This document shows positions 6,821-13,825 of a stretch of DNA of 18,309 nucleotides, piece by piece. Each line of letters starts with the position of its first letter. Position 1 is the stretch's first letter. Source of the DNA: Streptomyces sp. NRRL F-4489 (GTDB taxonomy: Bacteria > Actinomycetota > Actinomycetes > Streptomycetales > Streptomycetaceae). The DNA lies in assembly GCF_001509485.1 (NCBI RefSeq), contig NZ_LLZI01000016.1:1-18309 (forward strand), in the 5' to 3' direction. The notes beneath the pieces were generated by a model. The model did not search any database, was not told the origin of the DNA, and was given only the letters and a program-made list of their open reading frames with translations. Made by a program: the position numbers and the translations under genes.

Positions 6821-6922
6821 TCAGCGCTGGCCCTGGTACAGCTTCTTCCAGGTCAGCCCGGCGAACGCGATCACGCCGACGGCGACCAGAACCAGCAGGG
6901 TGGTGAAGAATGCCTCAAGCAC
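6821..6922 (-). CDS. 33-residue single-span membrane peptide
   Basis: GTG at 6922 begins a 34-codon frame whose peptide starts MLEAFFTTLLVLVAVGV and ends KKLYQGQR. One hydrophobic segment covers residues 5-23 and is followed by a basic tail, as expected for a small inner-membrane peptide with its C-terminus in the cytoplasm. The ribosome site is excellent: AAGGAG 7 nt before the GTG. A TAGACT box lies upstream at 6968-6973. Function is unknown. I believe near-identical peptides exist in other Streptomyces, but I could not check. The FABP-family gene follows on the same strand after 67 bp. Confidence 0.85.
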   Translation of the reverse strand: MLEAFFTTLLVLVAVGVIAFAGLTWKKLYQGQR

Positions 6923-6967
6923 GAGCGCGCTCCTTGGGCGGAGGTGAGGAGTTACGGACCGCCTGCG

Positions 6968-6973
6968 AGTCTA
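6968..6973 (-). promoter_or_regulatory. -10 box for the small membrane peptide gene
   Basis: Minus-strand TAGACT would give a start site near 6961 and a leader of about 39 nt containing AAGGAG. No clear -35 is visible. Confidence 0.5.
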
Positions 6974-7043
6974 GTCGGCGCCCGCGGCGGCGGCGCTGTG
7001 AGGTCCACCGCGGCCGTACGCACCTCCTGGCGCCCGCCGCGCC

Positions 7044-7049
7044 TAGGCT
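7044..7049 (+). promoter_or_regulatory. -10 box of leaderless DsrE-family gene
   Basis: TAGGCT is followed by GGGCCC (6 nt) and the ATG at 7056. There is no Shine-Dalgarno sequence. Confidence 0.6.
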
Positions 7050-7055
7050 GGGCCC

Positions 7056-7421
7056 ATGGCCAAGAAGCTGGTGATCAAGGTGACGGCGGGCGCGGACGCG
7101 CCCGAGCGGTGCTCGCAGGCGTTCACGGTGGCGGCGGTGGCGGTGGCCAGCGGCGTCGAGGTGTCGCTGTGGCTGACCGGGGAATCGGTGTGGTTCGCGC
7201 TGCCCGGCAAGGCGGCGGAGTTCGAGCTGCCGCACGCGGCGCCCCTGCCGGAGCTGATCGAGGGCATCCGCGCGGGCGGCGGGGCGATCACGGTCTGCAC
7301 CCAGTGCGCGGCCCGGCGCGGGATCGAGGAGAAGGACCTCATCGAGGGCGCGGGCATCGCCGGTTCGCAGCTCTTCGTCAGCGAGATCATGCCGGACGGG
7401 GTGCAGGCGCTGGTCTACTGA
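7056..7421 (+). CDS. DsrE/DsrF-like family protein
   Basis: The DsrE fold is a small alpha/beta domain used in sulfur-relay and other roles. The 121-residue product begins MAKKLVIKVTAGADAPERCS, a strand followed by a nucleotide-like loop, and has TVCTQCAARRGI at about 79-90. Its Cys pair sits where sulfur-handling members carry a reactive Cys. Residues near the end (GSQLFVSEIMPDG) resemble the usual last strand. Length is normal for the family. The gene is divergent from the membrane peptide gene and convergent with the DUF3099 gene 39 bp away. A sulfur role is tempting because of the rhodanese and MoaD-like genes nearby, but many actinobacterial members have no known function. Confidence 0.85.
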   Translation: MAKKLVIKVTAGADAPERCSQAFTVAAVAVASGVEVSLWLTGESVWFALPGKAAEFELPHAAPLPELIEGIRAGGGAITVCTQCAARRGIEEKDLIEGAGIAGSQLFVSEIMPDGVQALVY

Positions 7422-7460
7422 GCGGGCGGGCCAGAGGCGCTACGGGCCGCCGGCGGCGCT

Positions 7461-7760
7461 TCAGCCCCGGCGGCGCTCCTCGTCGTCGCGGTCGTCCAGC
7501 TCGCGCCACCAGCGGTCCGACTCCGGGTCCCCGGACTCGTCCCACCAGCGCTCGCCGGGCTCCCGGCGGTTGCCGATCATCGCGGCGAACGGCGGGATGA
7601 CCATCGCCACCACGCACATCGCCACCGCGGCCGGCACCGACCACAGCCGCACCACGCTCCAGGCCAGCACGAACAGCGCCAGGCACCCGCCCATCAGGGC
7701 GAAGTACCGGCGCCGGCGGCGCTGCGGCGGGGTGAGCCGGCGGTGCGCGGGCCCGTCCAT
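7461..7760 (-). CDS. DUF3099-family small membrane protein
   Basis: The 99-residue product has a basic N-terminus (RRLTPPQRRRRRYFALMGG), two closely spaced hydrophobic segments (about residues 19-39 and 41-61) and an acidic, Trp-containing C-tail (ERWWDESGDPESDRWWREL). This layout matches DUF3099, a family of unknown function common in Streptomyces. The start at 7760 is chosen over the open frame back to 7874, because TACCGT lies exactly 6 nt upstream and the extra residues are not family-like. GGAGGT directly abuts the ATG and is too close to serve as a normal ribosome site. Confidence 0.85.
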   Translation of the reverse strand: MDGPAHRRLTPPQRRRRRYFALMGGCLALFVLAWSVVRLWSVPAAVAMCVVAMVIPPFAAMIGNRREPGERWWDESGDPESDRWWRELDDRDDEERRRG

Positions 7761-7766
7761 ACCTCC

Positions 7767-7772
7767 ACGGTA
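7767..7772 (-). promoter_or_regulatory. -10 box of leaderless DUF3099 gene
   Basis: Minus-strand TACCGT is followed by GGAGGT (6 nt) and the ATG at 7760, consistent with leaderless transcription. Confidence 0.5.
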
Positions 7773-7844
7773 AGACCGCCGCGCGCCGGAAAGAAGGGCG
7801 GCGCGGAGGGCCGTGCGGGGCCCGCCGCGCCGCGGCGGCGGCAA

Positions 7845-7893
7845 AGGGCCGCACCCCACAGCCAAGGCGTCCAAACCTCTGGGGTGCGGCCCT
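7845..7893 (-). terminator. Strong hairpin terminator of the sulfurtransferase operon
   Basis: A perfect 14-bp inverted repeat (AGGGCCGCACCCCA with TGGGGTGCGGCCCT) encloses a 21-nt loop, starting 45 nt beyond the DUF1416 stop. On the minus strand the second arm runs into TTT. It is among the strongest hairpins in the window. Confidence 0.8.
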
Positions 7894-7937
7894 CCGGCCG
7901 TACGGGCCCGGGTCGCGGGCCCGCCGTGAGCGTGCCG

Positions 7938-8225
7938 TCAGACGGCGATGGCGACCTCCGCCAGTCCGCCCTTCCGGGCCACGACGGTGCGGTCCGCGGT
8001 GGCGCCCGGGACGAGGGCGCGCACGGTCCAGGTGCCCTCGGCCGCGTAGAAGCGGAACTGTCCGGTCGCGGAGGTCGGGACCTCGGCGGTGAACTCGCCG
8101 GTGCTGTCCAGCAGGCGGACGTAACCGGTGACGGGCTCGCCGTCGCGGGTCACGCTGCCCTGGATCGTGGTCTCACCGGGCTTGATGGTCGAGGCGTCCG
8201 GGCCGCCGGCCTGTGCTCCACACAT
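7938..8225 (-). CDS. DUF1416 protein (SseC-like partner of sulfurtransferase)
   Basis: The 95-residue product begins MCGAQAGG, with a Cys at position 2, and is otherwise a small beta-sandwich-like domain (GSVTRDGEPVTGYVRLLDST, then TGQFRFYAAEGTWTVRAL). It matches DUF1416, including M. tuberculosis SseC1/SseC2, which are encoded next to CysA2/CysA3. Its biochemical function is not known. AAGGA lies 9 nt upstream of the ATG. It follows the sulfurtransferase gene by 38 bp on the same strand and is followed by a strong terminator, so the two form an operon. The conserved N-terminal Cys invites a role as sulfur acceptor, but that is my inference. Confidence 0.92.
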   Translation of the reverse strand: MCGAQAGGPDASTIKPGETTIQGSVTRDGEPVTGYVRLLDSTGEFTAEVPTSATGQFRFYAAEGTWTVRALVPGATADRTVVARKGGLAEVAIAV

Positions 8226-8263
8226 AGGGGTACGTCCTTGAGGGGTAGGAGGTCTGGTCGGGA

Positions 8264-9109
8264 TTACTTCGCGGCGCCGAGCTCGATCGGAACGCCGACC
8301 AGCGAGCCGTACTCGGTCCACGAACCGTCGTAGTTCTTGACGTTCGACTGGCCGAGCAGCTCGTGCAGCACGAACCACGTCAGCGCGGAGCGCTCGCCGA
8401 TCCGGCAGTAGGCGATGGTGTCCTTCGACAGGTCCACCGACTCCTGCTCGTAGAGGGCGGTCAGCTCCTCGTCCGACTTGAAGGTGCCGTCGTCGTTGGC
8501 GTTCTTCGACCACGGGATGTTGCGGGCGCTGGGCACGTGGCCGGGGCGCTGCGACTGCTCCTGCGGGAGGTGCGCGGGGGCCAGCAGCTTGCCGCTGAAC
8601 TCGTCGGGCGAGCGGACGTCGACGAGGTTCTTGGCGCCGATCGCGGCGACCACGTCGTCGCGGAAGGCGCGGATCGAGGTGTCCTGGGCCTTGGCCTTGT
8701 ACTGGGTGGCCGGGCGCTGCGGGACCTCGGAGCCGTCGACCAGGTCGCGGGAGTCCAGCTCCCACTTCTTGCGGCCGCCGTCGAGCAGCTTGACGCTGTC
8801 GTGGCCGTAGAGCTTGAAGTACCAGTAGGCGTAGGCCGCGAACCAGTTGTTGTTGCCGCCGTAGAGGACGACGGTGTCGTCGTTGGCGATGCCCTTCGCG
8901 GAGAGCAGCTTCTCGAAGCCCTCCTGGTCCACGAAGTCGCGGCGGACCGGGTCCTGGAGGTCCTGCTTCCAGTCGATCCGGACCGCGTTCTTGATGTGGT
9001 TCTTGTCGTAGGCCGAGGTGTCCTCGTCGACCTCGACGATGACGACCTTCGGGTCGTCCAGGTGGGCCTCGACCCAGTCGGCGTCTACCAGGACGTCGCT
9101 ACGGCTCAT
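8264..9109 (-). CDS. Thiosulfate/3-mercaptopyruvate-type sulfurtransferase (CysA, rhodanese)
   Basis: This enzyme moves sulfane sulfur from donors such as thiosulfate or 3-mercaptopyruvate onto an acceptor through a cysteine persulfide. The 281-residue product has two rhodanese domains: an inactive N-terminal one (about 5-125) and a C-terminal one with active loop CRIGERS (235-241), where Cys235 is the catalytic residue. It closely resembles actinobacterial CysA2/CysA3 and, as I recall, S. coelicolor SCO4164. The start at 9109 has a good GGAGGAG 6-7 nt upstream; the frame is open to 9226 but that part is not conserved. A Cys-containing leader peptide lies 173 nt upstream and probably regulates it. 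Confidence 0.95.
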   Translation of the reverse strand: MSRSDVLVDADWVEAHLDDPKVVIVEVDEDTSAYDKNHIKNAVRIDWKQDLQDPVRRDFVDQEGFEKLLSAKGIANDDTVVLYGGNNNWFAAYAYWYFKLYGHDSVKLLDGGRKKWELDSRDLVDGSEVPQRPATQYKAKAQDTSIRAFRDDVVAAIGAKNLVDVRSPDEFSGKLLAPAHLPQEQSQRPGHVPSARNIPWSKNANDDGTFKSDEELTALYEQESVDLSKDTIAYCRIGERSALTWFVLHELLGQSNVKNYDGSWTEYGSLVGVPIELGAAK

Positions 9110-9282
9110 TCTTCTCTCCTCCGGGGCAGTTGCGGGGGCAGGTCTGAGGGGTGACACGGGTACACCAGCGGGCGCGGCGCGACCAAAGAGGCGCGCGGCG
9201 CTGTACGGGGAACTCGTGGGGGGCACCGGCGGCGGGCCGGGCCGGGAACGGCGACGGGGTGGCGATACGGCCCGTCAGCCCG
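9110..9282 (-). other. Leader region between the Cys leader peptide and the sulfurtransferase gene
   Basis: This 173-nt stretch would be the untranslated leader where control by the peptide acts. It contains the GGAGGAG ribosome site near 9116-9122 and repeated GCGCGGCGC pieces around 9174-9200, but I could not draw a convincing pair of alternative hairpins and see no T-run terminator. That leaves ribosome-site masking or Rho-dependent attenuation as options. Confidence 0.5.
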
Positions 9283-9390
9283 TCAGACAGGGCGACAGAG
9301 CATGGCGGCGACGCGGCACAGGTCGACTGCCCGCCGCTTCGTCAGTACCGCCCGTCCCCGTGGAAGGAGACCGCTCCATGCGCTCTGCAT
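9283..9390 (-). CDS. Cysteine-containing leader peptide (35 residues), leaderless
   Basis: ATG at 9390 opens 36 codons ending TGA at 9283. The peptide begins MQSAWSGLLPRGRAV and ends with KRRAVDLCRVAAMLCRPV, whose form (basic pair, VDLCRVAA, then CRP) matches the short leader peptides found upstream of sulfur-metabolism genes in Streptomyces. Cys codons are at positions 25 and 32, close to the stop. TACGAT ends 7 nt before the ATG and GTGACA lies 18 nt further up, so the mRNA probably starts at the ATG. In mycobacteria, leaderless poly-Cys short ORFs upstream of the cysA2 operon are reported to sense cysteinyl-tRNA supply; this peptide occupies the same place but has separated Cys residues. 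Confidence 0.85.
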   Translation of the reverse strand: MQSAWSGLLPRGRAVLTKRRAVDLCRVAAMLCRPV

Positions 9391-9397
9391 GGCACCG

Positions 9398-9427
9398 ATC
9401 GTAGGGACGGAGAGCGCGGCGTGTCAC
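9398..9427 (-). promoter_or_regulatory. Promoter of the leader peptide and sulfurtransferase operon
   Basis: On the minus strand, GTGACA (9427-9422), an 18-nt spacer, and TACGAT (9403-9398) form one of the best promoter matches in the window. The ATG follows after 7 nt. A CACCGGTG palindrome overlaps the upstream edge (near 9426-9433). Confidence 0.7.
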
Positions 9428-9475
9428 CGGTGTGTCATATGGCGAGATGAGATTGTCCGCGATGCGGGACGAGAG

Positions 9476-9506
9476 CGCCGGGCGGGCGGGCCCGCACCGC
9501 CCGGCG
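9476..9506. terminator. Hairpin between the DUF2993 gene and the sulfurtransferase promoter
   Basis: Perfect 10-bp stem CGCCGGGCGG/CCGCCCGGCG with an 11-nt loop. It probably insulates the sulfurtransferase promoter from upstream transcription. No T-run follows. Confidence 0.55.
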
Positions 9507-9582
9507 GGGGCCCGCCGCAGGTGGGGGTCTGGCGTACGGACCTGGGTGTCTCAGTAGGTGGACGGGCGGCGGTCCGGTGGGG

Positions 9583-9600
9583 CGGCCCGCCGCCGGGCCG
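9583..9600 (-). terminator. Hairpin just after the DUF2993 stop
   Basis: Perfect 7-bp stem CGGCCCG/CGGGCCG with a CCGC loop, starting 9 nt beyond the stop at 9610. Together with the 9476-9506 hairpin it makes a tandem stop signal. Confidence 0.55.
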
Positions 9601-9609
9601 GGCCGGGGG

Positions 9610-10308
9610 TCAGCCGGTGATCTTGACGTTGCTGCCGGACGCGGTGACGGTGATGCCCTGCGCGGTGGTGGTGACCTTCTCCAGCTTGAGATTGCCGGGC
9701 AGCTGGTCCAGCTTCCAGCCGTGGTCGGTCTGCGCCCGCACCTTGCGCTCGCAGCCGGGGAGTACCCGGCACATCTCCGGGAGGCTGTCGGCCCGCACCT
9801 GGACGGTGTTGCCGTGCACGCTGATCGAGCCGGTGACGTCGAACGAGCTGAGCAGCGGGATGTTCGGCGAGATCTTCACCTGGGGGCGGCCGTCCTTCTC
9901 GCCGCCGTAGGAGATCTTGACGCCGCCGCCGGCCGCGTTGGTCATGTCCGCGTACGAGATCTCGGCCGTGGCGGTGGCCGACGCGGCGCTCTCGATCGAG
10001 GTGTAGTCGCTGGTCAGCGCGACGTCGTGGAACTGCGCCGAGAGGTGCTTGAGGGTCAGCGTGCGGCCCTCGGAGCGGGCCGCGACATGGTCGAGGTCGG
10101 CGTCCACCTCGTCGAGGTTCCGCCCGGCGACCTGGGTCAGGAACGGGAAGCCCTTGATGGACACCGTTGGGCTGGAGGTCACACCGCCCAGGGAGCGGAG
10201 CTTCTCCGCGGCCTTGTCCTCCGCGAAGTTGACCGCGAGGCGGTCGGCCGCCACGAACAGCCCGCCGAATATCACGACGAGCACCAGCAGCACCTTCAGT
10301 GCGCGCAT
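9610..10308 (-). CDS. DUF2993 / LmeA-like phospholipid-binding protein, exported or membrane-anchored
   Basis: The 232-residue product starts MRALKVLLVLVVIFGGLFVAA, a signal sequence or N-terminal anchor without a lipobox, and continues with alternating beta-strand-like segments (TVSIKGFPFLTQVAGRNLDEV, SISVHGNTVQVRAD, GITVTASGSNVKITG) typical of DUF2993. The mycobacterial member LmeA (Rv0817c) is reported to act in lipomannan maintenance and to bind phospholipids. LmeA is also encoded between cysA2 and glnR in mycobacteria, so this looks like a syntenic homologue. Cys residues near 187 and 193 (MCRVLPGCER) could form a disulfide outside the membrane. The ribosome site is poor (GGGGG well upstream). 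The exact role in Streptomyces is unknown. Confidence 0.88.
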   Translation of the reverse strand: MRALKVLLVLVVIFGGLFVAADRLAVNFAEDKAAEKLRSLGGVTSSPTVSIKGFPFLTQVAGRNLDEVDADLDHVAARSEGRTLTLKHLSAQFHDVALTSDYTSIESAASATATAEISYADMTNAAGGGVKISYGGEKDGRPQVKISPNIPLLSSFDVTGSISVHGNTVQVRADSLPEMCRVLPGCERKVRAQTDHGWKLDQLPGNLKLEKVTTTAQGITVTASGSNVKITG

Positions 10309-10435
10309 CGAACCACAACCCCCACTTTTGGCGGCCGGGAACGGCTCCCGGCCGGTCCGTCCGGGCCAGTACGGGCGCGGGCCCCCAGCCCGCGCGCTCC
10401 GGGAACCCTAGACGACCCGGCCGGACCGACGGCAA

Positions 10436-10481
10436 CGGCGGCCGTACCGGGCACCGGATGGTGCGCTCCGTACGGCCGCCG
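10436..10481 (-). terminator. Two-stage hairpin terminator after the membrane-protein gene
   Basis: A perfect 12-bp stem (CGGCGGCCGTAC with GTACGGCCGCCG) encloses 22 nt that contain an inner GCACC-GGAT-GGTGC stem. It lies 31 nt beyond the stop of the membrane-protein gene. The rest of the gap 10309-10512 shows nothing else I can support. Confidence 0.7.
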
Positions 10482-10512
10482 CCGCGCGCGGTAGCCCCTG
10501 GCGGGCCGGGGG

Positions 10513-11649
10513 CTACCCCAACGCCCGGCCCAGCACGTAGACCGCGGGGGCCGCCAGGGCCAGCGGCAGGGCCACGCCCGCCGTCATGTGCACGAACTTC
10601 GACGGGTAGTCGTAGCTGGCCACCCGCAGGCCGATCAGCGCGCAGCCGCCGGCGGCCAGGCCCAGCAGCGCGCCCGCGGTGGTGCCCATACCGGTCAGCT
10701 GGGCCGCCGCCAGACCGCCGCCGGCGCCCGCGAGCAGGCCCAGGACGAGGGTGACCGGCCCGGGCAGCGGCAGCGCGCGGAAGAGGACCGCCAGGCCCAC
10801 CGCGGCGGCGCCGGCCACCACCGCGTCCGGCTCGGCGGCCAGCTGGCCGGATGCCAGCACCGCCAGCGCGGACGAGGTCAGGCCCGCGGTGAGCGCGTAC
10901 ATCCGCTCGTCGGCGCTGCTGCGGTTGCGCAGCTGGAGGACGAGGACCAGCAGGCACCACACGCCGAGCGTGCCGATGGCGACCAGCGGCGCGTCCTCGT
11001 GCGGGGTGGCGAGCAGCCCGGCGTCGGTGGCCACGCCGCCCAGGAACGCCAGCGCGATGCCCTGCCGGGCCGGCCACATGCCGTTCAGCCGGAACCAGCC
11101 GGCCGCGGTGACCGCCTGGAGCAGCACCACCGGGACGGCCAGCACCGGGCGGGCGACCGGCGCGGCCAGCGCCAGCAGCAGCGCCAGCAGCGCGGTCACC
11201 GCGGCCGGCTGGATCCCGGGCGGGATGATCGGCGAGCGGCCCTCGGCGCGGGCGATCTGGTTGGGCTTCAGGGGCGCGGCGGGGGCGGCCGGGGCCGGGT
11301 CCGGCGCGGGGGCGGGCGCGGGCCCGGGGGCCGGGTGGCCGGCGGGCACCGGCTCCGGCGCGGCGGTGGCGGCGTGCGCGTGCGCGGCGGCCGGCTGCGG
11401 CTGGTGCTGCTGCGCGTACGGGTCGTAGGCGGCGGGCTGCGGCTGGTGCGGCTGCGGCTGCTGCTGGGCGTACGGGTCGGTGGCGTACGGGTCGTACGCG
11501 CCGTACGCCCCGTAGGGCTGCTGCCCGTACGCGGTCCCGGGGGCGGGCTGCGGGGCGTACCCCTGGTGCGGGGCACCCGGGTCCCGCGGGGCGTAGGTGC
11601 CGTACGGGTCGTACGGGCTCTGGTGGGGGTGCGGCTGGTTGTCGCTCAT
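10513..11649 (-). CDS. Multi-span membrane protein with Tyr/Pro/Gln-rich N-terminus, function unknown
   Basis: I do not recognise a family with a known function. The 378-residue product has about 130 residues of low complexity at the start, rich in Pro, Gln, Tyr and His (units such as PYDPYG and DPYAQQ), then Ala/Pro runs, then a linker (LKPNQIARAEGRSPIIPPG). From residue 145 on there are about eight or nine hydrophobic spans. The cytoplasmic-type disordered tail plus membrane domain is common among Streptomyces proteins of unknown role. Its ATG is 10 bp after the MoaD-like stop with AGAGGG just upstream, so the two genes form an operon ended by the 10436-10481 hairpin. Confidence 0.85.
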   Translation of the reverse strand: MSDNQPHPHQSPYDPYGTYAPRDPGAPHQGYAPQPAPGTAYGQQPYGAYGAYDPYATDPYAQQQPQPHQPQPAAYDPYAQQHQPQPAAAHAHAATAAPEPVPAGHPAPGPAPAPAPDPAPAAPAAPLKPNQIARAEGRSPIIPPGIQPAAVTALLALLLALAAPVARPVLAVPVVLLQAVTAAGWFRLNGMWPARQGIALAFLGGVATDAGLLATPHEDAPLVAIGTLGVWCLLVLVLQLRNRSSADERMYALTAGLTSSALAVLASGQLAAEPDAVVAGAAAVGLAVLFRALPLPGPVTLVLGLLAGAGGGLAAAQLTGMGTTAGALLGLAAGGCALIGLRVASYDYPSKFVHMTAGVALPLALAAPAVYVLGRALG

Positions 11650-11659
11650 GACCCTCTGC

Positions 11660-11923
11660 TCATCCTCCGGCGAACGGCGGCAGGACCTCGATCGTGCCGC
11701 CCTGGCTCAGCGGCACCTCCGCGTGGTCGCGGGAGCCGACCTGCACGCCGTCCACCAGGAAGGAGCAGCGCAGCAGGACGCGGGCGAACTCGGGGTCGGC
11801 GGCGTGCGCGGCGCGCGCCGCGTCCAGCGCCTCGGCGAGCGTCGCCGCCGCGTACGGCTCCTCCGCCGTGCCGGCGGCGGCCTTGGCCGCGGCCCAGTAG
11901 CGCACGGTCCCAGTTGTTGTCAC
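11660..11923 (-). CDS. MoaD/ThiS-family sulfur carrier protein
   Basis: Ubiquitin-like carriers of this family are adenylated and thiocarboxylated on a C-terminal Gly-Gly and donate sulfur to molybdopterin, thiamine or cysteine synthesis. The 87-residue product has the beta-grasp pattern (VRYWAAAKAAAG at the start, CSFLVDGV in the middle) and ends LPPFAGG, the exposed tail needed for activation. The LPP-AGG ending looks more like MoaD than ThiS, but no partner enzyme is in the window, so I leave the symbol blank. Start GTG at 11923 has GAAGAGG 5 nt upstream. It forms an operon with the membrane-protein gene and is divergent from the ABC exporter pair. Confidence 0.9.
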   Translation of the reverse strand: MTTTGTVRYWAAAKAAAGTAEEPYAAATLAEALDAARAAHAADPEFARVLLRCSFLVDGVQVGSRDHAEVPLSQGGTIEVLPPFAGG

Positions 11924-12056
11924 GGCGGCCTCTTCGGGTCGGGGGCTCTTGCCGCCTCCATGATGGCGTACGCGGGAAGGGGAGCCGTTCCGGGCAAGGC
12001 GCGGTGAAGACGTGCGGCGGTCCGGACCGTTTCCCGCGCAGTCCGGAGAAATTCGG

Positions 12057-12084
12057 TTGCCGCGGGCAAACGCTCGCATAGGCT
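12057..12084 (+). promoter_or_regulatory. Promoter of the leaderless ABC exporter operon
   Basis: TTGCCG (12057-12062), a 16-nt spacer and TAGGCT (12079-12084) are followed by 7 nt and the GTG at 12092. There is no Shine-Dalgarno sequence, so the mRNA probably starts at the GTG. Confidence 0.65.
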
Positions 12085-12091
12085 CGCGGCT

Positions 12092-13825
12092 GTGTTGGTC
12101 CGACTCGCGCGCGGGCATCTGCGGCCCTACCGGCGCTCCATATTCCTCATCACCGCCCTCCAGCTGATCCAGACCCTGGCGACGCTCTACCTCCCCACCC
12201 TCAACGCCGACATCATCGACAACGGTGTCGTCAAGGGGGACACCGGCTACATCCTGCGGGTCGGCGGCCTGATGATCGCGGTCACGCTGGCGCAGATCGT
12301 CTGCGCGATCGGCGCGGTCTACTTCGGCGCCCGTACGTCCATGGCGCTCGGCCGGGACATCCGGGCCGCGGTCTTCGACCGGGTGCAGTCCTTCTCCGCC
12401 CGCGAACTGGGCGCGTTCGGCGCGCCCTCGCTGATCACCCGGACCACCAACGACGTCCAGCAGGTCCAGATGCTGGTCCTGATGACGTTCACGATGATGG
12501 TCTCCGCGCCGATCATGTGCGTCGGCGGGATCGCCATGGCGCTCAACCAGGACGTGCCGCTCTCGGCGCTCCTCCTGGTCATCGTCCCGGTCCTCGGGAT
12601 CCTCGTCTCGATCATCGTCCGCCGGATGCGGCCGGTCTTCCGCGGCGTGCAGGACAGGATCGACACCGTCAACCGCGTACTGCGCGAGCAGATCGCCGGT
12701 ATCCGCGTGATCCGCGCCTTCGTCCGCGACCGGCACGAACGCACCCGCTTCGCCGCGGCCAACACCGATCTGTACGACGTCTCGATGCGCGCCGGCCGGC
12801 TGATGTCCACGATGTTCCCGCTGGTCATGCTGATCGTGAACCTCTCCAGCGTGGCCGTGGTGTGGTTCGGCGGACTGCGCATCGACGCGCAGCGGATGGA
12901 GATCGGGGCGCTGACGGCGTTCCTCAGCTACCTCATGTACATCCTGATGTCGATCATGATGGCGACGTTCATGGTGATGATGCTGCCGCGCGCCGAGGTG
13001 TGCGCCGAGCGCATCCAGGAGGTGCTGGCCACCGATTCCAGCGTCGTCCCGCCCGCCGAGCCGGTGACCGAGCTGCGCCGCCACGGCGAACTGGAGCTGC
13101 GGGGCGTGGAGTTCCGCTTCCCGGGCGCCGAGCAGCCGGTCCTGAAGGACATCACGCTGACCGCCCGCCCCGGGGAGACCACCGCCGTCATCGGCTCCAC
13201 CGGCTCCGGCAAGTCCACCCTGCTGGGGCTGGTGCCGCGGCTCGTCGACGCCACCGCCGGCACGGTCCTGGTCAACGGCGCGGACGTGCGCGCCATCGAC
13301 CCGGAGACGCTGGCGTCGGTGGTCGGCCTGGTGCCGCAGAAGCCGTACCTCTTCTCCGGGACGGTCGCCAGCAATCTGCGCTACGGCAATCCGGACGCCA
13401 CCGACGAGGACCTGTGGCACGCGCTGGAGACCGCGCAGGCCAGGGAGTTCGTCGAGCGGATGGACGGCGGCCTGGACGCGCCGATCGCGCAGGGCGGCTC
13501 CAACGTCTCCGGCGGGCAGCGGCAGCGGCTGGCGATCGCCCGGGCGCTGGTCCGCAAACCGGAGATCTACCTCTTCGACGACTCCTTCTCGGCCCTGGAC
13601 TACGCCACCGACGCGGCCCTGCGCGCCGCGCTGGCCCGCGAGACCGGCCGGGCCACGGTCGTGATCGTCGCCCAGCGGGTCGCCACGATCCGCGGCGCCG
13701 ACCGGATCGTGGTCCTGGACGAGGGCCGCATCGTGGGCACCGGCACCCACACCGAGCTGATGGCCGGCAACGAGACGTACCGGGAGATCGTGCTCTCCCA
13801 GCTCACCGAGCAGGAGGCGGCGTGA
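12092..13825 (+). CDS. Heterodimeric ABC exporter, subunit with degenerate ATP site
   Basis: This is a fused membrane-plus-ATPase half-transporter of 577 residues: six spans over about 15-300 and a nucleotide-binding domain from about 332. Walker A is GSTGSGKST (368-376) and the signature is a good VSGGQRQR (472-479). Two catalytic residues are altered: Walker B reads IYLFDDSFS, with Asp497 where Glu is expected, and the switch reads VIVAQRV, with Gln528 in place of His. This is the pattern of the degenerate subunit in asymmetric exporters such as TM287/288 and BmrCD, so it should pair with the next protein. Substrate unknown; peptides, lipids or drugs are typical. The GTG start fits the leaderless promoter. 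Confidence 0.95.
   Translation: MLVRLARGHLRPYRRSIFLITALQLIQTLATLYLPTLNADIIDNGVVKGDTGYILRVGGLMIAVTLAQIVCAIGAVYFGARTSMALGRDIRAAVFDRVQSFSARELGAFGAPSLITRTTNDVQQVQMLVLMTFTMMVSAPIMCVGGIAMALNQDVPLSALLLVIVPVLGILVSIIVRRMRPVFRGVQDRIDTVNRVLREQIAGIRVIRAFVRDRHERTRFAAANTDLYDVSMRAGRLMSTMFPLVMLIVNLSSVAVVWFGGLRIDAQRMEIGALTAFLSYLMYILMSIMMATFMVMMLPRAEVCAERIQEVLATDSSVVPPAEPVTELRRHGELELRGVEFRFPGAEQPVLKDITLTARPGETTAVIGSTGSGKSTLLGLVPRLVDATAGTVLVNGADVRAIDPETLASVVGLVPQKPYLFSGTVASNLRYGNPDATDEDLWHALETAQAREFVERMDGGLDAPIAQGGSNVSGGQRQRLAIARALVRKPEIYLFDDSFSALDYATDAALRAALARETGRATVVIVAQRVATIRGADRIVVLDEGRIVGTGTHTELMAGNETYREIVLSQLTEQEAA

Noticed and set aside
8264..9226. Longer sulfurtransferase start at 9226
   Set aside because: The ATG at 9109 has a good ribosome site and matches the family start. 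The extra 39 residues are leader sequence.
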